Part shown: in pieces, positions 32,869 to 42,047 of the stretch
How positions within the stretch are numbered: position 1 is the first letter of the stretch
How the letters are laid out: every line of letters begins with the position of its first letter
NCBI GenBank assembly: GCA_014649155.1
Contig: BMSM01000030.1
Coordinates: 1 to 64,000 of the forward strand
Direction: 5' to 3'
DNA: 64,000 bases
Source: Streptomyces griseoviridis
GTDB lineage: Bacteria > Actinomycetota > Actinomycetes > Streptomycetales > Streptomycetaceae
The notes under the pieces: generated by a model
What the model was told of the DNA's origin: nothing
Databases searched by the model: none
What the model saw: the letters and a program-made list of their open reading frames with translations, nothing else
Made by a program: the position numbers and the translations under genes

Positions 32869-33033
32869 CCCGGAGACACGGCCGTACCGGGGATACGACC
32901 GAGGGAGGAGACCCGCTCCCCCCGCGGTCGCACCGGCAGCCGCCGCGCGGCGCGCCCGCATGAGACCCCGGTCGCACACGAAGGAGACCCGGGACCGACG
33001 CGGCGGCGCCCGCCCCGCGCCGAGGATGGCCGG

Positions 33034-34488
33034 ATGACCGAGATCATCGCGGGGCTGCACCTGTCCCCTCCGGAATGCCTCGCCCTGCTGGGTGCCGTCG
33101 CGCTGGTGGTGGCGCGCTGGCTTCCCCCCGCTGCCCGCCCACGCGTCACGGTCGCGGCGGGCGCGGTTCTCGTGCTGTCCGCCGGCGTGCTGGCCGCGGT
33201 GGGGTTCCGCTGGCAGATGCTGCCGGTCCTGGCGGCCGTCGCCCTCGTGTCGCCGTTCGCCGTCTCCCCCCTGCTGCGCCGGCGCAGCGGCCGGCCGGCG
33301 TGGCGGGCCCGGTGGTGGCTGGCGCTGCCGGGATCGGTGGCCTGCCTCGGCCTGATCGCGGTGGGGCCGTCGGCCGCCTGGGCCTTTCCCGTACCCGGAT
33401 TCCCCGAGCCGACGGGCCGTTTCGCGGTCGGCACCCACGTGGCGCAGTGGACCGATCCACGCCGTCCCGAGACCTTCACCGCCGACCCGCACGACCGGCG
33501 CACGGTCGTGGTCCAGCTCTGGTACCCCGCGCGGAAGAGCCCCCCGGGCGCGGAGCGCGCCCAGTACCTCGGACGCACGGAGCACGAGGCGCGTACTGTC
33601 TCCGACGCCCTCGCCCGCCAGGTCGGCCTGCCCGGCTTCCTGGTCGACGGCGTCCCGCGGGCCCGCACGCACGCGGTCTTCGACGCCCCGGTGGCCGGCG
33701 GGGGCGGACGGTTCCCGGTGGTGCTGTTCTCTCCCGGGTCGGGCGGCGTGCGGACCCAGAACACCGCCTGGGCCGAGGAACTGGCCGCCCACGGCTATGT
33801 GGTCGCCGCCCTCGACCACCCGTACGACTCCGCCGCCGTCGTCCTCACCGACGGCCGGACGATCCGCAGCAGGACCGCCTCCACCGGTGACCGGGACAAG
33901 GACGAGGAACTGGCGGCCGACTGGACGGCTGTCCGGGCCGCCGACCTCGGCTTCGTCCGCACCCAGCTGGACCGTCTGGACGGAGGGGAGATCACCGGCC
34001 CGCTGGCCGGACGCCTGGACACCGCCCGGACCGCGGTCACCGGCCACTCCATGGGCGGCGCCGCCGCCCTGCTGGCGGCCCGGCACGACCGCCGTTTCGA
34101 CGCCGTCATCGATCTGGACGGCTACCCCCACGGCCCCGCGTCCCCTTCCCTCCATCAGCCGACGCTCGCGCTCACCCAGGCCCTCACCCCCGCCACCGAC
34201 CCGCGCTACCTGCCCCGCCTCACCGAGGCCCTCGAGCGCAACAGCGCCACGAGCTACCGGCTCACCGTCCCCGGCGCCGCCCACCTCACCTTCATGGACG
34301 GCCCCCTGTACCTGCCGCCGGTGCCCTCGATCGTCGGCTCCCTGGGCCGCACCAGGAGCCCACGCGTCGTCGCCGCCACCACGCTCGCCTTCCTGGACGC
34401 CACCCTGCGGCCCGGCCCCGGTGACCCGGCCGCCGCCCTGTCGGCCTACGGCGACCTCAGCGTCCACCCTCCGGGCGACAGCCGCTGA
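33034..34488 (+). CDS. Membrane-anchored alpha/beta hydrolase (PAF acetylhydrolase-like)
   Basis: A 484-residue protein. Three or four hydrophobic helices occupy the first 125 residues. The hydrolase domain follows, with TVVVQLWYPAR, FPVVLFSPGSGGVRTQN, nucleophile GHSMGGAAALLAAR and the His in VPGAAHLTFMD, consistent with the platelet-activating-factor acetylhydrolase family. The active site may face either side of the membrane. It stands alone and converges on the DUF6603 operon with about 100 bases between stops. The substrate is unknown. Confidence 0.87.
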   Translation: MTEIIAGLHLSPPECLALLGAVALVVARWLPPAARPRVTVAAGAVLVLSAGVLAAVGFRWQMLPVLAAVALVSPFAVSPLLRRRSGRPAWRARWWLALPGSVACLGLIAVGPSAAWAFPVPGFPEPTGRFAVGTHVAQWTDPRRPETFTADPHDRRTVVVQLWYPARKSPPGAERAQYLGRTEHEARTVSDALARQVGLPGFLVDGVPRARTHAVFDAPVAGGGGRFPVVLFSPGSGGVRTQNTAWAEELAAHGYVVAALDHPYDSAAVVLTDGRTIRSRTASTGDRDKDEELAADWTAVRAADLGFVRTQLDRLDGGEITGPLAGRLDTARTAVTGHSMGGAAALLAARHDRRFDAVIDLDGYPHGPASPSLHQPTLALTQALTPATDPRYLPRLTEALERNSATSYRLTVPGAAHLTFMDGPLYLPPVPSIVGSLGRTRSPRVVAATTLAFLDATLRPGPGDPAAALSAYGDLSVHPPGDSR

Positions 34489-34590
34489 CCGCCCCCGGCC
34501 GGTGCCGGAGCGGCCGGCCACCCCGCGAACGGACCCGCGGTCGGTCGGGGTGTCCGCAGCGGCGGAACTGGTACGGGTGGGCAGCAGGTG

Positions 34591-35865
34591 TCATCCGGCC
34601 GGAGGGTTGGGGTCCCAGCGGTGGGCCATGGCGCCCAGTACAAGGCTGTCCTCCTTGCCTTGCTGGAAGGGCGGTTGCCATGTGGTCGGGGCACTGGTCA
34701 CCTTCGGGGTGGATGCCATGTCGATCTTGAAGGCTCTGCTCTCCGGATTCGGGGTGGTGCGGTAGTTGACGTAGTAAACGGTGTTCTGGTCCGCGACGGG
34801 CCATGGCTGGGCGTACGACTCGTATGTGCCGTTCCATGTGGCGAATCCTGCTCCCTTGAGGAACGTCGGCGGCACCTCAGGTTTGTTGATGTCCCCCCAG
34901 TAGACCCCCCAGTCGTAGGGGGCGTCATATGGATTCGTTTTCTGGTGCCCGGGGCGGACCCACCGTCCCTTGGTGGTGAAGGCAGGTCGTCCCCACATGT
35001 AGTAATTGCCTTCGGGCAGCTTGATGTCGTCGACGGCGGAGTTTTCCAGGTTGAAGCGGTACATGGTTCCCTTGTTCTCGTCGATCCGCCCGCCGCAGAC
35101 GGCGACGAGGTATTGCTGGGGGACGATGCCGCGCCCCTCGACCCAGCCGTCGGCCAAGTGGAGGAAGCGAGGGGGGTCAGGGAAGCGGTAGTGGGGCTCG
35201 GTCTCCGCTCTCGGGCCGGTTTCGGAGTCGAGTCCGCTGAGGTGGTGGACGGTCAGGTAGCTCTGTTCGGCGGTCATCACCAGCGTGTAGGCGATGGCGT
35301 CGTAATCGCCCTCTTCGTCGGGACCGACCACCATGTCCGGCACCGACAGGATGATGTCGTCTTCGACGGTGCCGGGGATGTCGTACGAGGCGATGGGTGC
35401 CGTTCCGCAGCGGGTGCCATCGACCGGTGGGCCGTAGACCCGGATGACGTAGCTACTGTCGGACTTCTTCTCCAAGGTGTAGAGGGCCGAGTCGAGCGGC
35501 ATCCAGTAGACCGCCTCACAGAACGTGCTGGTGTTCATCTGCCTGTACGTATTCTTCCTGGTCGCCTCGTAACAGCGTGCCCTGACGTCGACGTGGTAGG
35601 CGAGGTTGTGCGCGGTGTCCCAGGTGGCGGAAAGCGTGGTCTTCCACAGCCCTGCGGAACCGGACCCCGCAGCGGTTTCCGGCGGGACGCTGCGGAACTC
35701 TTCGCCTCGCGTTGCCTCCTGCCTGGTCGGCGCAGTGGCCGCTTGGCGGTGTATGTCGAACTGCGCCCAGTTCTTCGGGTGAAGGACGTTCAGCGCGAGG
35801 TCTAGTTGACCGAGTCGCGCGAACGGCTTCTCGGTCGTGGTGACGATGTCGTCTGTCGTGGCCAT
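34591..35865 (-). CDS. Large-operon protein 7, unknown beta-rich protein
   Basis: The last gene of the operon that starts at 48365, 424 residues. No signal peptide or membrane segment is visible. Strand-like repeats (YLVAVCGGRIDENKGTMYRF, YDWGVYWGDINK, TVYYVNYRTTPNPESRAFKI) look like beta-propeller blades, but no family is recognised. Base composition is visibly lower in G/C than the flanking genes: I counted 37 G/C in the 60 bases at 34741-34800. AGAGGA precedes the ATG, and a 71-base gap separates it from the upstream gene. Confidence 0.82.
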   Translation of the reverse strand: MATTDDIVTTTEKPFARLGQLDLALNVLHPKNWAQFDIHRQAATAPTRQEATRGEEFRSVPPETAAGSGSAGLWKTTLSATWDTAHNLAYHVDVRARCYEATRKNTYRQMNTSTFCEAVYWMPLDSALYTLEKKSDSSYVIRVYGPPVDGTRCGTAPIASYDIPGTVEDDIILSVPDMVVGPDEEGDYDAIAYTLVMTAEQSYLTVHHLSGLDSETGPRAETEPHYRFPDPPRFLHLADGWVEGRGIVPQQYLVAVCGGRIDENKGTMYRFNLENSAVDDIKLPEGNYYMWGRPAFTTKGRWVRPGHQKTNPYDAPYDWGVYWGDINKPEVPPTFLKGAGFATWNGTYESYAQPWPVADQNTVYYVNYRTTPNPESRAFKIDMASTPKVTSAPTTWQPPFQQGKEDSLVLGAMAHRWDPNPPAG

Positions 35866-35936
35866 GGTGCATCCTCTTGTTCTGGTGGCCTGTGGGTGAC
35901 GTCGGGACGGTAGGGGCGCGGACTCCGGACGGCCCT

Positions 35937-36728
35937 TCAGGGCACGATGATGTTGTCGGGCACGGCGATGTTGTTGCCTGTCGAGCACAGTTGCGTGTCC
36001 GCGGAGATTCCGCTGGACAAGGGGCAGACCGTGTAGAGCTTTTTGCTCCGGTCCAGCAGGAGGACTGTTCCGCCGGGACCTGCGAAGGCAGCATCCGTCG
36101 ACCAGGTGGATGTGAGGGAGCGGACGGTGAGGAAGTTCTTCGTGATGGCCGTGCTCGAGAACTTGGTGTTCTTGTGCGTGTTTCCGTTCAGCAGGCAGAC
36201 CCATTGATTGCTCCCGCCGGATGCGGGGATGAAGTTCGCAGCCGCCGAGAAGGGCACGTATCCGTTGCTCATCGCGGGGAAGAGTTCCTTGTTCTTGGCA
36301 GGGTCCTGGGCGTTGCGCTTCCTTCCCCGCGCGTCCGTCGTGAAGTGGATCTGATACGTGTCGAACAGCAGGTGGAAGTCGGTGCGCGCGTCGGAGAAGG
36401 AGTGCTGCCCGGCGATGGCGGTGCGGAACGTCTGGTTCTGCATGACTTGGCTTCCGAGAGGGCGTTTCAGCTCGGGCCAGATGTCCAGAAGGCTGCTGTA
36501 GCCCTGGTCCGCCTGGCGGCGTACCCCCTTGGTGTCCGTCCAACTGGTACGCCACGTGCCTTGCGCGTCGAGGTAGCGGCGCTGCGCCAGCGGTGCCTCG
36601 CCGGTGACCCATCGGATGAAGTGGATCGACCACACGACGGGCTCCTGGCCGTTCGCCTTGGTGGCGCGGGCGCGCCCCGCATAGGCGGGGAAGGCGGCGT
36701 AAACAGGGTTCGGGGCGCTGTCCATCAT
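35937..36728 (-). CDS. Large-operon protein 6, unknown
   Basis: A 263-residue protein starting with two consecutive Met codons; the first overlaps the upstream stop (ATGA). It is rich in aromatic and polar residues (PVVWSIHFIRWVTGE, RTDFHLLFDTYQIHFTTDAR, NQWVCLLNGNTHKNT) with no signal peptide, transmembrane segment or recognised motif. A beta-rich fold is likely. Its codon use includes more A/T-ending codons than backbone genes. The role is unknown and is tied to the operon by overlap. Confidence 0.82.
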   Translation of the reverse strand: MMDSAPNPVYAAFPAYAGRARATKANGQEPVVWSIHFIRWVTGEAPLAQRRYLDAQGTWRTSWTDTKGVRRQADQGYSSLLDIWPELKRPLGSQVMQNQTFRTAIAGQHSFSDARTDFHLLFDTYQIHFTTDARGRKRNAQDPAKNKELFPAMSNGYVPFSAAANFIPASGGSNQWVCLLNGNTHKNTKFSSTAITKNFLTVRSLTSTWSTDAAFAGPGGTVLLLDRSKKLYTVCPLSSGISADTQLCSTGNNIAVPDNIIVP

Positions 36729-37939
36729 GCGGTGCCCTTTCGCGGTGAGGCGGTGGTGCCGAAGGCGGTCCAGTGCATGCTCAGAAGGTGGGAGCGGGTG
36801 TAGTGGGGCGGGGTCAGGGTGAGCGCGGTGCCCCTGGGCAGGGGGAGGGTGAGCGCGGTACGGCTGGTGACCGGCCACTCCCTGCTCCCGGCAGGACCGT
36901 CCTCGGTGGCGTCCCCTTGCGGGACGCCGACCTTGAGCTTCAGGACCCCTTCATGGCCGCGCTCCGGTGAGGCGCCGGCGCAGTGGACGGTGAGCAGTCC
37001 GTCGGTGTGGGTCTGCGCGTACCAGTTCTCGAAGAAGGCGTCGAACTGCTCCGGAGCGATGACGTGGCGGCTGCCGTCGACGACGCCCTCAGCCTTTCGG
37101 AGCCCTGCCTGGGGAACGGACAGGAGGAGGTCGTCGAAGAGCCGCTCGGCGGGGGAACCGAGCAGGCGGACGGTTCCGGTGACGGTGAGCGGCCCGGTGG
37201 AAGCGGCTCCGCGTCGTACGTGGACTTGCGTCCACTGGGAGAGGCCGACCTCGCCGATGGTGGCGGTCACGACGAACACCACGGCCTGGTCGTCCAGCCG
37301 CGGCGTCGTCCAGGAGTTCTGCTGGTACTTCTTCGGGCCGGTGGTGCTGTACGGCGTGCGTCCGGTGCCGGCGTAGGCGACGGTGAGGACCGGGTCCGTG
37401 GGGGTTCTGGTGAGGTTCCAGGTGAGCCGGGTCGTCTGTCCCCGGGAGACGACCGGGTCGTCAGGTTCGAGGTCGGTGAAGGACAGCTCCGCGGTGGATT
37501 TGGGCAGGGTGTGGGAGGCGAGTCTCTGCTGCCTCTCACCCCCCTTGGACACCTGGTAGACCGCGAGGTCGGTGTCGTGGGGCGGGAGGCCGACGGCGAT
37601 GTCCTCCAGGGTGATCCGCTCCACGGGCACGCTGGTGTCCCAGGTGGATGCTCGCCGGGCCCGGATGGCGGCCCTGCCGTTCTTGTCGTCGAAGGCGACC
37701 TGGTCGAAGGTCCAGCGACGGGCGTTGGTCGCCTTGGGCCTGATCGCTCTCGCGCCGTCTTTCGTGGTCAATGCGCCGGGGCCGGCTCCGAAGGGAAAGT
37801 CGAGATCGAGGATGGCGCCGGTCTTCGCGTCGTAGTCACCGCGCCGGCAGCTCACCTGGATCGATCCGGACTTCCCCGCCAGCAGGGGATTGGGGTCGGG
37901 CAGGTATCCCTGGATCGTCACAGGGGTGGGGGGTGTCAT
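36725..37939 (-). CDS. Large-operon protein 5, paralogous to protein 4
   Basis: A 404-residue protein of unknown function. Its C-terminal 250 residues parallel the preceding gene product: TRLTWNLTRTPTDPVLTVAY corresponds to ATYTWKITGVNTKDVTYSG, SWTTPRLDDQAVVFVVTA to SWESPGLDDWVVMFFLTA, and DGLLTVHC to DGLLTIAY. Both end in a Trp-containing strand (MHWTAFG versus TQWHAMG). Immunoglobulin-like beta-sandwich domains are likely. ATG and stop overlap neighbours on both sides (ATGA). No export signal is visible. Confidence 0.85.
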   Translation of the reverse strand: MTPPTPVTIQGYLPDPNPLLAGKSGSIQVSCRRGDYDAKTGAILDLDFPFGAGPGALTTKDGARAIRPKATNARRWTFDQVAFDDKNGRAAIRARRASTWDTSVPVERITLEDIAVGLPPHDTDLAVYQVSKGGERQQRLASHTLPKSTAELSFTDLEPDDPVVSRGQTTRLTWNLTRTPTDPVLTVAYAGTGRTPYSTTGPKKYQQNSWTTPRLDDQAVVFVVTATIGEVGLSQWTQVHVRRGAASTGPLTVTGTVRLLGSPAERLFDDLLLSVPQAGLRKAEGVVDGSRHVIAPEQFDAFFENWYAQTHTDGLLTVHCAGASPERGHEGVLKLKVGVPQGDATEDGPAGSREWPVTSRTALTLPLPRGTALTLTPPHYTRSHLLSMHWTAFGTTASPRKGTA

Positions 37940-39249
37940 TCCGGCTCCTCACCTGGTCCGGCAGAGGTGTTCGTGCCGCCCAGCGGGTGCGCGCCGCCCA
38001 TGGCGTGCCACTGGGTGGTGAGCTTCCGCGTGCCCTTCCAGTACAGGGGGGTGTGGAATGTCACGCTGCTGCCGCAGAGGACGGGGACGGTGAAGGTGGT
38101 GTCCGGCTGGATGTGCCACTCCTTGAGCGGAGCGACGAGAGGCGCCGCGTTCTGCCGGGTGTGCAGCTCGGTGCGGTGGACCGGTGGCGGCGGGATGATC
38201 TCCAGGAGGAGCGACGGGCATGCCGTGCCTTCGTCCTCGGTGTAGGCGATGGTGAGCAGCCCGTCGGACGTCGCCGTCCCCGCATACGGAAAGACCAATT
38301 CGGTGTACGTGTCCACGTCCCGCCCGTTGACCGCCCCTTTGACCTTCCTCCTTCGGTCGAGTCCGTCGCCCGGCGCGGTCCCGGCGACCTGGTCTTCGGC
38401 GCTGTCGATCAGTTCGAGTTCCGTGAAGATGTCCTGGGCGCGGTGGACGATGCCGACGCTGCCCTTGGCGTCGAGGTCACCGAACTCGACGGCGGCGTCC
38501 TTGACGAAGACCGGTGTCGCCGCGCAGTGCGCGTCGGCCCCGTGGTGGGCGGTGAGGAAGAACATGACGACCCAGTCGTCCAGCCCGGGGCTCTCCCAGG
38601 AGCATCGGCCGTCATCGAGCACCTTGGGCTTCAGCTGGTCCTTGCTGTAGTAGACCGGCTTCATCCGAGGGCCGGCCAGACATCCGCTGTACGTCACGTC
38701 CTTGGTGTTGACCCCGGTGATCTTCCATGTGTACGTGGCAGTGGCGTTCTTCTGGATCGCCACGTCCTTGGCTCGCAACCCGGTGATCACGGGGACGGTG
38801 GTCACCTCTGGTTCGGCCAGCGTCTCGAAGCCCGCGGCGCCGGGCGCACGCACGCTCACCGCGCAGCGTGCGGTGCCGGCGGTGGCGTTGAGCCTGAGGT
38901 TGCGGAGCCGGAGGCGGAGCGCGGCTGGCGGCCCGGTGGCGGTCAGGCGCAGACGGGAGCCGTCGAGCTCCGGCCCGTCGACGTGCCAGCCCTCGGCGTC
39001 CGCCGCGGCGTCGACGGCGCGGGCGTCACCGGCGCTGACGAGATCCGTGTCGCTGTCGCCGACCGGGAGGGTGACCATGACGGTACAGGTCTGCCCGGTG
39101 TGTGAAGGGGGGCCGGTGGTGCCGGGGGTGAGGGCGAGCGTGAGGGCCGCGGTGTGCCCGACGACGGCAGGTTCGGGGGCGATGGTGCACGTCGCGCCGG
39201 TCCACGGTCCGCGGGGGGACCGGTGAGGAGACTGCGCTTGCTCGGTCAC
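37936..39249 (-). CDS. Large-operon protein 4, unknown beta-sandwich-like protein
   Basis: A 437-residue protein starting at GTG 39249, with a strong GAGGAGG upstream and a GTGA overlap with the preceding gene. It contains repeated beta-strand patterns (ALTLALTPGTTG, RLRLTATGPPAALRLRLRNL, YTWKITGVNT, WVVMFFLTAHHG). The C-terminal part resembles the next gene product, which suggests tandem duplication. There is no signal peptide, transmembrane helix or catalytic motif that I recognise. The longer open frame upstream of the GTG is not used in this interpretation. Confidence 0.85.
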   Translation of the reverse strand: MTEQAQSPHRSPRGPWTGATCTIAPEPAVVGHTAALTLALTPGTTGPPSHTGQTCTVMVTLPVGDSDTDLVSAGDARAVDAAADAEGWHVDGPELDGSRLRLTATGPPAALRLRLRNLRLNATAGTARCAVSVRAPGAAGFETLAEPEVTTVPVITGLRAKDVAIQKNATATYTWKITGVNTKDVTYSGCLAGPRMKPVYYSKDQLKPKVLDDGRCSWESPGLDDWVVMFFLTAHHGADAHCAATPVFVKDAAVEFGDLDAKGSVGIVHRAQDIFTELELIDSAEDQVAGTAPGDGLDRRRKVKGAVNGRDVDTYTELVFPYAGTATSDGLLTIAYTEDEGTACPSLLLEIIPPPPVHRTELHTRQNAAPLVAPLKEWHIQPDTTFTVPVLCGSSVTFHTPLYWKGTRKLTTQWHAMGGAHPLGGTNTSAGPGEEPE

Positions 39250-42014
39250 GGGGCCTCCTCGCGGTTCCCGGCGAGCGGGCGGCGGCGGTCGGTCAGGTTG
39301 AGGAGGAACCCGGCGCGGGCCGGTGCGCGCTCCGGCGGCAGATCGGTGTCGGGGACGGCCGGAGCGATGCCGTGGACGCTCCATGCCGTGCCGCCGGACG
39401 AGGTGCGCGGGGGCTGCGTCCACTGCCATGTGCCGGTCCATCCGGAAGGACAGGGCATGACCACCTCCGGGGGCCGGCCGGGTTCCGCGGGGGCGGCACG
39501 GGCCAGCAGGGGGCCGAGTGCGAAAGGCACCTTCAGATGGCTGAGGACCGGCCTGGCCTGGCCTTCCGGAAGCCGCAGCGTGGTGACCGGAAGGATGTCC
39601 GTGACGGCTCTGACGCCTTGCCAGGGGTCCATCAGGAGCGTCACACAGTGGTACGGCCGGACGGTGAGCGAGTCGTCGGCGGGACCCGCCCGCAGCAGCA
39701 GCGCGGGGTCCTGGCTGTCCGGGTCCCCGTCCACGACGCGGCGGATGTAGGCGGTGTCGGGCGGTACGGGCCACAGGGCCTGAGGGGCCCACAAGGTGTC
39801 GGCGGCATCACCGTCGCAGTAGGCCACCAGTCCGTCCTCCGGCAGTTCCGCGGTTCCCAGACGGACGGGCCACCGGTGGTCGGCCAGCTTGAGAGCGCCC
39901 GCCTGGCCGAAGGAGCTCTTGGCGCCCGCGGGCGGAGTGCCGTTGGTCTCCAGGCGCAGTCCGGCGCGGACCACCGCGATGGGCCGCCCGGCCAGTACGG
40001 CGGCGTTGTCGTGCTCGTACCGCGAGCGGGCGAGCGAGCTGAGCTGCTGGTCGATCAGGCTCAGCAGGTCATCGAAGTCGTCGGTCGTACGTGTGCGGGG
40101 AACGGCGAGGAAGGGGTCGAGGAGCTGGACCAGGCGCCGGGGCAGAACGGCGCGGGCCTGTGTCCAGGTCTCCGCCGGGGGACGGGGCGGCAGCGCCCGC
40201 CAGACCGTGGTGCGCACCACGTCACCCGGCCCCGAGGGCTGGTGGTGGATCTGGACCTGCCCGAAAGCGGTACCGTCCGGGTGGTAGACGATCAGTGTGT
40301 GGTCGACACGGTTGACCAGCAGCCATCCGCACAAGGGGTTGAGGACGGGGCGGAAGGCGGACGGCGGCTGGTCGGCGTGCGGATCGAGGATGTCGAAGCG
40401 CAGCCGGGCGCCGTGGGCGATCCGGGGCGGAAGCTCCGCGACGGTGGCCCGGTCGTGCCCCCCGTGGACGTAGCCGGAGCTGAGGCGGGTGGCCGGGGAG
40501 CAGTGGATGGCCCGGATGCCGTGATTGTTCTTGCCGATGATCTCCACGCTGCGGCCGAAGGCGTCCACCAGGGTCAGCGAGAGGAATCTGACCTGTCCGG
40601 CGCGGACCGGCGTGAAGTGCTGCTGTGAGGTCTTCGTGGGCTTGGGGGCCTCGTTGCCGCTGTACGCGGCCGCTGCGCCCCTGGCCAAGTGCGCCGTCGG
40701 GGCCTGCTGCCGGAAGAAGGCGTTGACCCCGTTGAGGGTCTGGCACAGCAGGTCGCCCTCGCCCAGCAGCCGCGCCAGCTCGCGGTAGGCCCGCGCCTGC
40801 TCGGGGTCGGGTGCGTTGTCGGCGTGCTGTTCCGCCGTCCGGCTGCCGGCGTACTGCGGCAGCGGCGTGAGCAGGCTCTTGCCCGACAGCACGCCCGCGT
40901 CGCCGACGGCCGCCGTCGCTGCGTGCTTCTCGACGAGCCGGAAGCGGGTGCCGTCGAAGCTCCAGTACCGGGTGCCGTCGCGCGCGTACGCGAGCGGCTG
41001 GCACTGGAGGGTCCACTCCAGGTACAGCGGGATCCACGGCAGCGTCCAGACGCGGATACCGCGTGCGGCCGCCTCGTCCGCACGGGTGTCGAGGTGGTCC
41101 TGGAGCGTGGTCGGCGGCGTGGCGGCCGGTCCGGCGGGGGTGAGCGCCCGGTGCAGCAGGGAGAACTCGGTGAGCACCCTGAGCATGGCGCTCCGGTTGT
41201 GCACGGGCAGCACGTCGGCACACCAGGCGCCGGGCATCGGGGATTCGGGCTTGAGGTCACCCAGCTCGTCCAGGGTGTGCTCGCCGGTACGGCATGCCAG
41301 TGCCGTGTCGCCGGTGAGGGGGTCGGTGACCTTGGTGCCCTTGAGGAGGACGACGGGATCGCTGACCTCGTGGAACTCCTGGTCCGGCGCGGCGAAGGCG
41401 CCGGACGGAACGATCGACAGGCGGTCACGGGCCTCTTGCGCCGCCCCGGTCGCCGACGCGAGCGCCTTCTCCCAGCGTTCGCGGTGCCGCCGGCACACCG
41501 TGTCGTCGAAATCGTCGCCCGTGTAGTAGCCGTTGTCCTTGAGGCCCTTCAGCCACCACAGTTCGAACAGATTGCGGCGGGCTTCGTCGATCCGCCGCAG
41601 CGCGGCATCGAGGTCCCGCTGAGCGTCGTTGGGGTCGTGCAGATGCCGTGGCCCCGGTGAACCGCCTGTGGCGTCGCCCCCGGTGGGGTCCGGTTCGAGG
41701 CCGCCGGTGGCGCGCTGGGACCACACGCTGCCGCCGTCCGAGCGGGAGAAGCCCCGGCGGTGCTGCTCCTCCTGGGTACGAAGATCGCCGTCGGCTTCCC
41801 CCAGGTGCTCCAGGGTGTCGTGGTGGAAGGCGTTGAGAGCGTTCAGCCAGGCCCGCTCGGGTGCGGCACCGGCGTGGGCCGCGCCGAAGCGGTTGTCGAG
41901 GGCGTACTTGGCGTCGGCCCAGGTCTGGCCGAAGCCGACGTCGATCGCCTTCGCGTTCGGCATCTGGTCGTCGTGCCCCCGGGTGTCCGGGGCGGCTGCC
42001 GTACGCCACCGCAC
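39246..42014 (-). CDS. Large-operon protein 3, C-terminal piece beyond an in-frame TAG
   Basis: As annotated from GTG 42014 this is 922 residues. The frame is open without interruption back to 42047, immediately after the TAG at 42048-42050 that ends the preceding piece in the same frame. The codons between (GSTLCSGTTLAVRWRTA) look like real protein. The most natural reading is one gene of 1173 sense codons broken by one amber codon. No domain is recognised. Segments such as RVWTLPWIPLYLEWTLQCQP, YWSFDGTRFRLVEKH and FGRSVEIIGKNNHGI suggest a large beta-rich protein. There is no good ribosome-binding site at 42014, which favours read-through, error or pseudogenisation over independent initiation. 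Confidence 0.75.
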   Translation of the reverse strand: MRWRTAAAPDTRGHDDQMPNAKAIDVGFGQTWADAKYALDNRFGAAHAGAAPERAWLNALNAFHHDTLEHLGEADGDLRTQEEQHRRGFSRSDGGSVWSQRATGGLEPDPTGGDATGGSPGPRHLHDPNDAQRDLDAALRRIDEARRNLFELWWLKGLKDNGYYTGDDFDDTVCRRHRERWEKALASATGAAQEARDRLSIVPSGAFAAPDQEFHEVSDPVVLLKGTKVTDPLTGDTALACRTGEHTLDELGDLKPESPMPGAWCADVLPVHNRSAMLRVLTEFSLLHRALTPAGPAATPPTTLQDHLDTRADEAAARGIRVWTLPWIPLYLEWTLQCQPLAYARDGTRYWSFDGTRFRLVEKHAATAAVGDAGVLSGKSLLTPLPQYAGSRTAEQHADNAPDPEQARAYRELARLLGEGDLLCQTLNGVNAFFRQQAPTAHLARGAAAAYSGNEAPKPTKTSQQHFTPVRAGQVRFLSLTLVDAFGRSVEIIGKNNHGIRAIHCSPATRLSSGYVHGGHDRATVAELPPRIAHGARLRFDILDPHADQPPSAFRPVLNPLCGWLLVNRVDHTLIVYHPDGTAFGQVQIHHQPSGPGDVVRTTVWRALPPRPPAETWTQARAVLPRRLVQLLDPFLAVPRTRTTDDFDDLLSLIDQQLSSLARSRYEHDNAAVLAGRPIAVVRAGLRLETNGTPPAGAKSSFGQAGALKLADHRWPVRLGTAELPEDGLVAYCDGDAADTLWAPQALWPVPPDTAYIRRVVDGDPDSQDPALLLRAGPADDSLTVRPYHCVTLLMDPWQGVRAVTDILPVTTLRLPEGQARPVLSHLKVPFALGPLLARAAPAEPGRPPEVVMPCPSGWTGTWQWTQPPRTSSGGTAWSVHGIAPAVPDTDLPPERAPARAGFLLNLTDRRRPLAGNREEAP

Positions 42015-42047
42015 CGCGAGCGTGGTGCCCGAGCACAGCGTGGAGCC

